IMG/VR virus record: IMGVR_UViG_3300044846_001307
Span: 1 to 64,000 of that record
Strand: one strand, 5' to 3'
Source of the DNA: a virus
DNA length: 64,000 bases
Of the stretch, positions 33,601 to 43,500 are shown piece after piece (within the stretch, counting starts at the first letter, position 1; each line of letters starts with the position of its first letter). A program made the position numbers and the translations under genes. A model generated the notes under the pieces. The model did no database searches. It was not told where the DNA came from and saw only the letters and a list, made by a program, of their open reading frames with translations.

Positions 33601-36600
33601 AAATTATCACCACCTCTAAGATTTTTTATAGCTTCATTATCTTTATAACTACGTTTGATTATATTACCGTTTTCATCAATTGTATTCATGAAAATTGTAA
33701 GTTTATCAATATCAAAGTCACCCCCTGACTTAGCAACGATCTCTGCCGGTGGAATAATTATATTACCAGCTTGTGGAGGAAGGAATTCAAATACCTCAGC
33801 AAACTCCATAGAGTTAAGACCTTGTACAGGAATACGTACACCCACTATAGTAATAGCTTTTCTGATTGCACCATCATTAGCATCTAACCAAGAGTCATCT
33901 TTGATTTTTTCATTTAATCTAGCTAATGATTTATCCATATCAAGTGTACCATCTTCAAGATAAACACCTACAGTTTCTTCATTAGCATATTCTAAATTGA
34001 ATAGGTTATAATATGAGCCCTGCATAGCTATCATAACTTTAGCAGCAGCAGTATAACCATTAGATTTTTTATGATAAGTAGGTAACAAGTATGTTGTAGA
34101 GGCCCATTTTTTGATCTCATCTTTACTTGCTTTTCTTAAATCAGGCTCTGTAAATTGATTTGCATACAAACCAACAGATACTTGAATTAATGGCTCACCT
34201 GTAACTTTTTGTTTGATTACTCTCTTATTAATCATAGAAAGTAATAACTTCTCTATTTTAGCAGCTTCCGGGTGGAAAGAAAGATCATGGACTAAGTCTC
34301 CATTATTATCAAATACATCAATAAACTCAATAAGATCATCACTCAAAACTTCTTCTCTTTCAAGATTTGTTCTGATCATGTTTACAAGTTTAGCAATGCT
34401 TGACTTATCTTTAGCTTTGTATTCTCCAGGAGTAGTTTCTTCATACCCCATCTCTTCAAGAAGTTCTATCTTAAGTAGGTTAGTATACTCTTCAACGTGA
34501 TCTAGATATTTTTTTACTCTAGTGTTAGTAATGTCTTGATATTTTGTAGACTTGATTACACCTTGCTCATATAGACCCTCAAGAATTAACTTTCTCAACT
34601 GTGTAGAGAAGATTGATTTACCTTTGTAAGTTGCATTAACCTCTGTTTGGTTCTTCAAATACTCAGCATAAATAGTGTTAATTGTAAATTCTGAGTTTTT
34701 ATTGAATGTTCCATCAGGGTTTAAAACAACATCTCCGTTTCCAATATGACCTACTTTGGAACCAGACTCAAATAAAACGTAGTCTATTTGGTCTTTCATC
34801 ATTTTCTCATGCAAGTCAAATAACGGAGTACCCTCTCTTCCTACTCCAGGAATAATAGGAGCAAGAGAGAACTTGTGGAAAGAGTTAACAGGAAGACCTG
34901 TTGATTCTATATTACCAAAGTACTGTAATTTATATGGAGGGAAGAACTCTACTACATCCTCTACAGTGATATTCTCACCCATAGCAACTTTTCTGTATAG
35001 TAATTCTTGTTGATCACCCCAGTTACCTTCTAGATGTTTTAATCTTCTATAAGTCTCAAAGGATACAATACCCTGACCATCAGCAATCTTCATCTGTGCT
35101 TTGTCAGCTGAGAAGTATTCAGATGCTGCTTTGTCTGCAATTTCTTTTGCTTTCTTCTTGTCTTTAGTTCTTTCATATGCAGCTGCTTCAATCTCATCTC
35201 TGTACTCTTTGTACATAACAGAATTGAACTGCATTTCTTTTATAATAGCTGTTTGTAAAGTACCATCATAGTTTCTAACTTCATAACCTCTTCTATCAGC
35301 ATAGTAGTTTTTCAAAGAACTAACATAGATTTGTGCTCTTTTGTCTGCTCTAAATCCTTTACCACCAGATGCTAGACCTGCATTACGTTTGTGGAATTCT
35401 TCTTTAGCATGATTATATTGTACTAAATCTCCATATGCAATGATAACAGTCTCCATCTTATGGATGAAAGAGTTATATGTGTAAGCTTTTACTAATGCAG
35501 TTTCTATGTCTTTTTCAGTAAGATCTTCATTAGTAACTCTGATTCTTTCAATAAGACCTTTGTCTACATACTTAGCTTTTTGAAGTCTACCATAGTTAGC
35601 AGCAGTATCAATATCAAAATAATCTTCAACATCTTTTCTAATTTGATCTCTTAACTCCGGGTTATTATCTAACTCAGTCATTAAATCAAAATCAGAAAGA
35701 CTATTGTCTGAAGCTTTATCAATTATAGCATACAAACTTTTTTGTGTGGTTGCTCTAAGGACATCATCAAATGCAGTAAAGGCTTGTCCAGCCATAACTG
35801 CAGTTTTTTGACCATCTTTTCTTTTTACTTTTCTATTATAGCCAGCATAATTCTTGAACTTATCTTTATCCTGTTGGAATCTAAAGATTCTATTACCCTC
35901 ACCAACAAGATATCCTTCAATGATATCATATGATTTTAGTGTACCATCAGCATAAGGTAAGAAAGACTCCATATCTACATAAAGTTTAGAAGCTTTTTTA
36001 CCATTATAAGTCTTGATATCACCATCAAGAGTCATACCCATTGCAGTGTTTTTAGAAGCATGTCTCATGAATTCCTCAACACCACTCAATAACATCGTGT
36101 GAAACTCTTGTAGGTATTTACTAGTAGCATCCATTGATGCTGTAGAAGTACCTCCTTCATTTCTACGACTTACCATCTGAGTACCAGCAACATTTTGCAA
36201 TACAATTTTTGTATCTGAAATTTTTTGACCATATGTTTGAGACATAGGATCAAGATCAAATATTGAAGTTAAAAGTTTTGAGAAAGGACTGAATGTATTA
36301 TTTGATTCATTCAACCATCTCATATGTTTAAATCTACCATTTGGATCAGCTTCAGCTGTTGTAAGTTGTTGCCAATTGTCAGCATAATTAATAGCTGCAA
36401 TAATTCTTGTGATAGTATTATCAACCATGTGTTCCCATACTCTGTTTCCTTCAGGGGTTTGTACACTAAAGTTTGAATAACTATCAGAGAATGCATTTTG
36501 AATTCCTGCTAATGCTCTGATTCTACCTCTTACTTCATCACTTTGTGCTTGGTTATCTCTAAGTGATTCAGGAAGACCATTAAGTAAGTATGTAAGTGGG

Positions 36601-39600
36601 TCTTTCTTAAATAAGAATGCGTCAGAAGATGCACTTTTATTTACTTTTTTGATAACCTCATACATTCTATCAACACCAAATGTTGTACTGAATGGCGTAG
36701 TTCTGTTGTTAATCATCTCTTTGATTGCAGAACTAGATTGATCTAACACAACACCAATAGCTTGTAAGAACTCATTAGCTTTACGGTAGTTAAATCTACC
36801 ATCAGTACCAAAGTCTTTTACAATTTTAGCTGTGTTCAATATATTATTACCATACTTATCTTTTGATACATATGGGTTAATTGTACTATCTGCAGTAACA
36901 AAGTTAGATTTCCAATCTTGAATTACCTGGTATACATCAAAGTTAGCTTTAGCAACACGGGCTTCAAAAGATTTATTTATACCTTCCTCAGTTCTAGCTT
37001 CTTCTTTGTTTAAGTTAAGCTGAACATATGGGATTCTTGGTTTCTTAAAGTCTTGCCAGAAATTTGTTTCTGATGCAAACTCCATTGAAGTATACTCCCC
37101 TAGAGCAGTCTTCTCATTAAAGAATGGATTAGGTAGTAACGTTTGTAGTTGTTCAAGCTCAGGATAATTCTCAGAATTTTCAAAGATTCTTGAGTACATA
37201 TCCATTTCATCAAATGAACCTTCTAAGATTTTAGCAAGTCTATTCCAAGTAATGTCAATGTCCTGTAATACAGGAAGACCAAAAAGACCTTCTCTACTAG
37301 TTACAATCTCTCCATTTTCTTTGGATACTTTGAAGATACTAGCTAATAACATCATAGTGTCTTCACTAGCAAGTTCTTTTGAAGAAATAGTGTTACCGTC
37401 ATTTAACTTAAACAAGTTACTCTTCTCAATATTGCTTGGATCTTCAATCTCTATATATTCATCTCTTAGTACACGGAATCTAGACTTCTCAAGATGATAT
37501 GCTATAACATTGTTTTTTTCTTTACCATCAAGACTATCTGTTAGATTACCAAAATTAGCTGTGATCTTATCTAACAATTCTAATTCTTCAATGAATTTAG
37601 GATCAGTTAATAACTCATCATCAGCCTCTAGATCAGTAACATAAGCAATTCTTAATCTTTCAAATCTGTCATAGATATCTCTGTAAAGATCTTTTTTGTT
37701 TTCTGGATCTTTAAGAAGTTTTAATGCAGCAGCTGTTGTATTGAAGTCTCTGTTGTGAGCTTGAAATATAACAGACATCATGCTGTCCATTGCATCAGCA
37801 ATTTTCTTAGACTCTTCTAATGTAAAGTTATCATTGATGATCTTACTTCTGTTTAGTTTCCCAAACATTACATTATCCATAGAAGGTTTTAAGCTAGATA
37901 GAATACTTGGATTCTCTGAAGCTCTGTATAATTTGTCAAACAATTCTTTTACAGACTCAACATCTTGCAAGCTTGTAGCAGCTTGTTTCTTACTAACTTT
38001 ACCAAATAGCTTTTGGATAAACTGGTAGATCTTGTCAAACAGTCTACCTAAAAGACCTTTAACTTCTTTCTTACCTTTTGATTTAGCATATGATCTAAAT
38101 TCTTCAGCCAAAGATTCCTCTATATCAAAGAAACTTTTGCCTTTGTATTTAGGTAACGATTGTATTTCTTCATAAAGTTTGATCTTCTCATCCTTAGTTA
38201 AAAGTAATTGAGAGAAACCGTGCCATGCTTCATGATAAACATCAACCATGGTACCACCATCAGCTTCATAAAGAGTAATACCATAACCAGACCAGGTAGC
38301 AAATGCATCTGAGTTTACAATTTCTGTTACTCTCTCAAGACTAATGAACTTACTCAAAGGTGAATTGTTCCACCATGTCTCTGCTTTTTGTCTGTCAGAT
38401 TTAGAAGTAAAGACTTTGTCTAAGAATCTATCACGCAGTTTACTTCTGTCTAATCCTTTCTTTTTATATAAAGCACTGTTTGATGAACCATTAATGATAT
38501 CATCTAATAGAGATACTCTAGTTGATGGATTGTTCTTAATGTTTGTTTCTTTAGCTTCAGCTTCTGTTTTAGAAGGAGTTTCTTTTGCAGTTACTGGCTT
38601 GGTACGGATCTGTTTTTTAGGAGCAGCTTTTGGTGCTTCTTTATCAACCTTAGTTTTAGCAACAGGTGTTGATTGAGTAGGTTTTGGTCTACCAACAGGA
38701 ATGATTCCATCAAACTCAACAGTACCTTCAGGTATTGCATAAGTCAGATAAGCATTCATACCATTCTCATATGCATTAGTCTCAGCTGTATATGTAATTT
38801 TGATAAATGGTTTAATTACTTCAAAATAATTCTTAGAGACTTCAGTAATTTTATCTCCTTCAATATTATAATCAGTAATAGTTTTACCCTTATACTTATT
38901 ATTGTATTGCACATTAGCTGGCCAAAACTGATCTTTAACTTTGTCTTTTGGTCTAGCATTTAATAAATGATCTATAATAAGTTTTTTACCTTCTTCAGTA
39001 TAAAGAACATCTTGAGGTATCTCTTTACCATTGATCTCTACAAAGAATGTTTTCTCATTATTTACAATAAGAACCTTTGCTCTAATTCTATCTCTGTTAT
39101 ATGGAAGATTTGTTTTGTATCCTGTTTTAGGATCTTTCATCAAAGCATTATTGATAAAGATTTCAAAGTATGCTTTTCTTTCATCCGGTGTCAACTCTCT
39201 ACCTTTTAACTTTGCTGTAGTAGTTAATACTGTTGCAAGTTGTTCAGCCAAAGACTGATCAATGTCTGATCTTTGTAAAAATACTTCTTGGTCAACATTT
39301 AATCCTCCAGCTTTAGTTTTCTGAATAATAACATATTGTTTACCACTATCTTTACCAGTTGTGATACCAGTATAATTTTTGATATCTGCTTCAGTAAGAC
39401 CAGCTTCTTCCAAAGTCATAGTCTTAATTGCTGTTCTTGGAATACCAAATGTTCCTCCTAAAATTGGAAGAATGATTTGTAACTCACCATTAGACTCTTC
39501 AATTAATTTTCTTAATTGATAAAGCTCATTCATTTCTCTGTCTTGACGATCTTTGATAGTTTTAACAAGTTGTTTGAATTGAGCTTCGGTTACTTTAACC

Positions 39601-40562
39601 TTACCATTACTCTCTTCTTCAATCAAAGCTTTCTGTCTACCAGCAATTACTTCTGGTTGAACAAGATTATAATGACGATTACTTCTGTTAGATAATAATA
39701 ACTTACCATCTACAAGGTTTACTTTTCTAAGATATTGGTAAACTATTCTACCCTCTTGAGGATTGTCTGTAATTGTACCGTCTTCTTTAAAATAAACTAG
39801 ATCTCCTTTTGCATCAGTTATAACAGCTGCTATACCATTATCATTAGGATTCTTCTCTAGGAATAATCTATCATCAGTAGTCAATAACTCAGGAGAAATG
39901 TTTCTTGTAAGTTGAGTAGTCAATGCAAGTATTACTCCATTGTATTCAATCTCTTCTGTACCTACTCTTTGTTTAGATATTTCTACTATAGCTTTAACTA
40001 CTTCAGAAAATAGTTTCTTTTCAGGATCTATATTATTTCTGTCAGCCTCAGATAGTGTTTCTGGATTTCCTGCAAATGCCATTTGGATAGAGGTAGCCCA
40101 AGGAGTTGTTACTTTAGCACCATTATCTTCATTAAATGACCAGAACTCCTTCTCGTCTACTTCAGGAACAAAGTCTTTTTTACCTTTGTTTGTATTTTTA
40201 ATCTCAGAATCAATCTGCTGCTTGCTCTTTTTTTTAGTTGCAATATCCTTTCCTACCTCAGTAAGATCAGCATATCTTTTTCTCATTTGTGCAAGAGCAG
40301 TAAAATCAAAACCATTATCAACTAGATAATCATTAGCTTCATTGTCTTGAGTAACTAAATGGAATACATCAGGAATAGCTTGTGCATATAACATAGCTTT
40401 AACTTGATCTCCTGTAGCTTCTTTTACAACATTGTATGTGTCTTGAACAATTTTATTCAAGTCAATTGCAGGTAATTCAGAATTACCTAATCTATCAGTT
40501 ACTTCACCATAAAGTACTTCATATAAATCTAATACCTGCTCTCTATTTAAACTACATGCCAT
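30615..40562 (-). CDS. Giant virion RNA polymerase catalytic subunit
   Basis: A 3315-residue protein carrying the active-site signature AKSGGDFDIDKLTIF (Asp2282, Asp2284, Asp2286). This DxDxD metal-binding loop in a double-psi beta-barrel is the hallmark of the single-chain RNA polymerase of crAss-like phages (phi14:2 gp66), which is ejected into the cell and transcribes early genes. Upstream are a Pro/Lys linker (about 625-690) and a zincin-like MVDVYHEAWHGFSQLL (HEAWH at 777-781) with FDIEESLAEEFRSY as possible third ligand. The gene is 1 bp from each giant neighbour. It is longer than the about 2200-residue phi14:2 protein, so extra domains are fused to the polymerase. Confidence 0.92.
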   Translation of the reverse strand: MACSLNREQVLDLYEVLYGEVTDRLGNSELPAIDLNKIVQDTYNVVKEATGDQVKAMLYAQAIPDVFHLVTQDNEANDYLVDNGFDFTALAQMRKRYADLTEVGKDIATKKKSKQQIDSEIKNTNKGKKDFVPEVDEKEFWSFNEDNGAKVTTPWATSIQMAFAGNPETLSEADRNNIDPEKKLFSEVVKAIVEISKQRVGTEEIEYNGVILALTTQLTRNISPELLTTDDRLFLEKNPNDNGIAAVITDAKGDLVYFKEDGTITDNPQEGRIVYQYLRKVNLVDGKLLLSNRSNRHYNLVQPEVIAGRQKALIEEESNGKVKVTEAQFKQLVKTIKDRQDREMNELYQLRKLIEESNGELQIILPILGGTFGIPRTAIKTMTLEEAGLTEADIKNYTGITTGKDSGKQYVIIQKTKAGGLNVDQEVFLQRSDIDQSLAEQLATVLTTTAKLKGRELTPDERKAYFEIFINNALMKDPKTGYKTNLPYNRDRIRAKVLIVNNEKTFFVEINGKEIPQDVLYTEEGKKLIIDHLLNARPKDKVKDQFWPANVQYNNKYKGKTITDYNIEGDKITEVSKNYFEVIKPFIKITYTAETNAYENGMNAYLTYAIPEGTVEFDGIIPVGRPKPTQSTPVAKTKVDKEAPKAAPKKQIRTKPVTAKETPSKTEAEAKETNIKNNPSTRVSLLDDIINGSSNSALYKKKGLDRSKLRDRFLDKVFTSKSDRQKAETWWNNSPLSKFISLERVTEIVNSDAFATWSGYGITLYEADGGTMVDVYHEAWHGFSQLLLTKDEKIKLYEEIQSLPKYKGKSFFDIEESLAEEFRSYAKSKGKKEVKGLLGRLFDKIYQFIQKLFGKVSKKQAATSLQDVESVKELFDKLYRASENPSILSSLKPSMDNVMFGKLNRSKIINDNFTLEESKKIADAMDSMMSVIFQAHNRDFNTTAAALKLLKDPENKKDLYRDIYDRFERLRIAYVTDLEADDELLTDPKFIEELELLDKITANFGNLTDSLDGKEKNNVIAYHLEKSRFRVLRDEYIEIEDPSNIEKSNLFKLNDGNTISSKELASEDTMMLLASIFKVSKENGEIVTSREGLFGLPVLQDIDITWNRLAKILEGSFDEMDMYSRIFENSENYPELEQLQTLLPNPFFNEKTALGEYTSMEFASETNFWQDFKKPRIPYVQLNLNKEEARTEEGINKSFEARVAKANFDVYQVIQDWKSNFVTADSTINPYVSKDKYGNNILNTAKIVKDFGTDGRFNYRKANEFLQAIGVVLDQSSSAIKEMINNRTTPFSTTFGVDRMYEVIKKVNKSASSDAFLFKKDPLTYLLNGLPESLRDNQAQSDEVRGRIRALAGIQNAFSDSYSNFSVQTPEGNRVWEHMVDNTITRIIAAINYADNWQQLTTAEADPNGRFKHMRWLNESNNTFSPFSKLLTSIFDLDPMSQTYGQKISDTKIVLQNVAGTQMVSRRNEGGTSTASMDATSKYLQEFHTMLLSGVEEFMRHASKNTAMGMTLDGDIKTYNGKKASKLYVDMESFLPYADGTLKSYDIIEGYLVGEGNRIFRFQQDKDKFKNYAGYNRKVKRKDGQKTAVMAGQAFTAFDDVLRATTQKSLYAIIDKASDNSLSDFDLMTELDNNPELRDQIRKDVEDYFDIDTAANYGRLQKAKYVDKGLIERIRVTNEDLTEKDIETALVKAYTYNSFIHKMETVIIAYGDLVQYNHAKEEFHKRNAGLASGGKGFRADKRAQIYVSSLKNYYADRRGYEVRNYDGTLQTAIIKEMQFNSVMYKEYRDEIEAAAYERTKDKKKAKEIADKAASEYFSADKAQMKIADGQGIVSFETYRRLKHLEGNWGDQQELLYRKVAMGENITVEDVVEFFPPYKLQYFGNIESTGLPVNSFHKFSLAPIIPGVGREGTPLFDLHEKMMKDQIDYVLFESGSKVGHIGNGDVVLNPDGTFNKNSEFTINTIYAEYLKNQTEVNATYKGKSIFSTQLRKLILEGLYEQGVIKSTKYQDITNTRVKKYLDHVEEYTNLLKIELLEEMGYEETTPGEYKAKDKSSIAKLVNMIRTNLEREEVLSDDLIEFIDVFDNNGDLVHDLSFHPEAAKIEKLLLSMINKRVIKQKVTGEPLIQVSVGLYANQFTEPDLRKASKDEIKKWASTTYLLPTYHKKSNGYTAAAKVMIAMQGSYYNLFNLEYANEETVGVYLEDGTLDMDKSLARLNEKIKDDSWLDANDGAIRKAITIVGVRIPVQGLNSMEFAEVFEFLPPQAGNIIIPPAEIVAKSGGDFDIDKLTIFMNTIDENGNIIKRSYKDNEAIKNLRGGDNFTKAVKEQKAALENELIEDIRNILELPDNYASLIMPNGTFILKDIAEKLSEYVSEYNPKNNKMTDNTGEISPTRVLEAMYNIYKHESNIVGKKTLGLGAIENTFNVIMNSIGAYMPDEYTIKKELRKSNMRLRNNKMIVDGKEVISMSNLYDVDGVNKVADVISQMMNGWVDVEKDAWIFFIQGNYEVAPTLLYLVKAGVPVQEAIYFVSNPLVREYVDEQRLAKSTFADVLNKKPDSPGLAKYKAASEVIRKHFDKAELAKNSSNDARYLKGQELLDAHFNGRKEQTFTEKEMEKLIMDNDADSDIAKAMFLHYLELEQQISGYTALKMSSNPDTATKSTLSDVEQSEANIDELQYDERIPREILDRMMNDSVISSFFNGPMALAVSRPLFKLRYHKQISDYLIARKNQIRNDLETTFPGKNVEMFSNVFRNDIVSFILQNALRKYKAEEGFMSLNMETKIPTALVKELKRGAFVKGGTLYVDVKQLQKEFKAQAWVEGSDVENSYEDRGLYPLHPSTFMNNEETNFNEYQKFVSEREYLRSVYPLTTDFSTSVEFQEELKTTKELFPDLSSEKAARYTYEKLLAVKALDNSYNFFHLFQDSDNAFAVRMSKLLQNNPELAKDYPVLGRLKLDSDKTETAFNILLAEKSFDNDKANLYSNDLKRLADPTVQKVSDPQENARISDMFKYLNTFAFLQTGLNKTKLSFTNVVDYTDFLAVVEDEVGEFMDALNKKGFTVLDNFYDQFIRQNSVTNLNKNRFKDYLSNMDYANPERISPTVAPTPQRGEQVAEEDSTNLDTTAEVKRLGLRSTDKEGVFMYNDSNAKNIYYYTNIGKNNPDVVFVHNTSVYEIKPEQIAKGTNLGGASNFMSEIPSMSINFPTNLFASVVNGKQVELSPDQYQTLKNIWEKRINIIKQIQDKDGKIAFPEYGFGDPNTMPQELFVYLSKRLFEEFQYVNPGSTKYDQMRDLVSASQGISDAEILTQLELEEDPFKCS

Positions 40563-40563
40563 T

Positions 40564-43500
40564 TTAACAAGTTTTTGAATTTTCAGCTAATTTATCTAAT
40601 CTTGATTTTTTATCAGATGCTTTTGATTTTTCTTTTGCTTCAGCAAGTGCTGCTGCATCATTTTGAATATCCTTGATAGTATCTTTTGATTCATTAGAAT
40701 CTTCGATATCTACAGGAGTTATTTCTACATTTGCTTCAGGTTGTGTTGCTTCCATAGTTGTTTTTTCAAAATTTTCTATAAGTTCTGCTTCAGTAAAATC
40801 TCTTGATTCTTCAGTTTTAATATTTTTTAATTTAACTGAATCTTTACCTTTTTTCACCACGATTACTTCTTCACCAGCGAAGTCTGTAAAGATAGGATTT
40901 TTACTTATAAGATACTCATCCACAGCAATGTTTTGAATAGAAACTATTGTTTTTAATTCCTGTAATCTATTAGCATAAGCTTCTCTTATTGCAGCTGTAT
41001 TCTGATCATTTTTCACAGCATCCAAGAATGCTTTTTCATATACAGTTTCAATAGTATCTAACGTAGCATTATTTATTTCTTCTACAGAATCTAACACTTC
41101 TTCAAACTCTACTGGCTCTTCAAAAGTTTCACTTAAACCTTCTTGTCTTGCTTGTTTGACAAGGTCTTCAAGTTCCGTTCTTGTAGCTGGTCTAGAAACT
41201 CCTTCTGCTGGTTTTCTGCTAGACCTTTCATCCGTAGGTACACTAGTCCCTTTCTGTACTTCTGTTGATCCTGGCCCGAAGACTTGGTCTGCTGCTTCTT
41301 GTTTTTTGCTGATTCTTCCATTCTTAGTTAAATTAATTAATTGCATGTCATTAAGTAAATCATTCAATGCATTAATTTGATTAGTAATATCATCTACTAT
41401 GTCTCCACGGTTGATTACACTGTAACCTAATGACTCTAATTTTTTAATAGTGTTTTGAGCCCATTTTGTAATAGTGTTGAGATCTGATTTCTTTAAAGCT
41501 TGAACACCACTCTCTATCAAAGTATCTAATACTTCAGGGTACTCAGCACTCATTATTTCTGTAATTGCTGTACCAATGCTACGTGATAAAGATAAGTTAT
41601 CTATTGCTTTTAAGTCTTGTGTTTCATTTGCTTTTGTAGCATTTCTAGTAGCTCTTTGGAAACTATTAGGTAATCTGTTAAGAGCAAAAATAAAAGTATC
41701 TGCATTCTCTCCATAGACAAACATTTTTTTGTTTGATTCTGCAAGAGAAACTCTCTTATTACCTAGTTGTTTAATTTGATCTTGTAGTTTTGCTATTTTA
41801 GTAATTAAAGCATCTCTTTTATCAGAATCTACATCTTCTGTAGAGACAATGTTACGGAGGTCTCCTATTCTTTGAGACAGTACACCAATTTGTTTATCAA
41901 TCTTACTGATTGTTTCATCATTAGACATATAACTTAACACAGTTATAGTTCCAGTTGAATCTCTCAATACATCATATCTTACACCGTTAATGGTTGCAAC
42001 AGTATCATCATTGTTTGAGAAGGCTGCATTAATTACTTGACCATTTACAGTTGATACTTGACCAACGTTTTGTGTTTCTATTACTAAACTTGCACCAGCA
42101 TCACTTAAAGTCAGCTCACCATTGTATACATTTCTGCTATCTTTTTGTAATGGATATACTTCAGTAAACCCTTCTGCTGAATTTATTGCATCAGATATTC
42201 TTTTAATATCATTCTTTAATGCTTGAAGAGTTTCTTCAGTACCATATTCTTTCTCTACTGACAAGTTAGCTTCTAAAGTATCTAATGTAAGCTGTAGTGT
42301 TGAGATATCATTATTTACAGTTACCTCTATACCAAAAGCCCCATCAGGCATTGTTACTAGTTTACCAATACGACCATTCAAAACAATTGGTTTATTGATA
42401 TTATCAATAAGTTTGTTTTTAGCTGGATCAGATTCTTGTATACCTGGATTTGTAGTACTTTCTTTAGCTGCCTCTTTTTTAATAGGTGCTTTAATTTCAG
42501 GCGTTGTTTTAGTAATACCGTAGTTTTCAATTTCCGGTAAGTATTCTAAATCAATTGTGTCTTTTCCATCCTCTACAATAGAAGCAAGCTCAATATCATT
42601 GATATAACCATCAATAGTTACATCAATTTCAAACGGCATTAACTTCAAGTCAGGTGTAATAGCTGTATTGTTATGGAACATGTATCCATATATAGACTGT
42701 TGAGCACGGAAATATGTAGACTTATCTTTAAGTTTACCTGTTCCAAATGCTGCCCACTTGTCTTTACCTGCAGTTTTAATATCCACAATAGCAACGGATC
42801 CATCTTCTCTTACTAAAAGTAAGTCAAGCTCTCCTGTTACACCATTTCCGTCTCGTAAATTTCTATCAAATAGTTTTACGTTCTCTGATAAAATAGTATA
42901 TGTACCATCAACTATACCTAGTCTAAATTTAGTAACTATACCACCTGGGCTGCTAGAAGTAACCGGTGCAAAAAGTTTATCAAAAACTTTTCTGGCCATT
43001 ACATCTGAGATCTTAACCATTTTACCTTTTATCTCTACTGTAGAATCATAATCAAATTCTGAAAAGTTTGATTTAGTTCCTGCATTAGGAGTAAGGAATA
43101 CTCTGATTAAGTTATCCACCACGTCACCAGCATCTGCAAATTCTCTGAATGCTGTTCTTGAAACAACATTTTTTAAATTTTCATATGTAGGTTTAGTACC
43201 TAAGGCATCCTCAATAGTTTTTAATTTATTCTCAGATCTAAATACTTTCCATCCACCTTGTGATTGGTAAACTTTTCTTTTAAAAGCTTCCATGAACAAA
43301 CGTACTCTGTCTTCAGGTACTATATCTGGATCATTAAAGAACTGATTAAATAAATTTTCAAGAGGAGCAGCAGTAACATTACCGTCTGCATCAACTCCTG
43401 GTTTTAATGGGTTGTATATAAATGGATCTTTACCTAACAAGTTTGTTTCAACTTCTTCAGCAACTTGAGTAGAACGAGCTGGCATAGGATCATTAGGACC

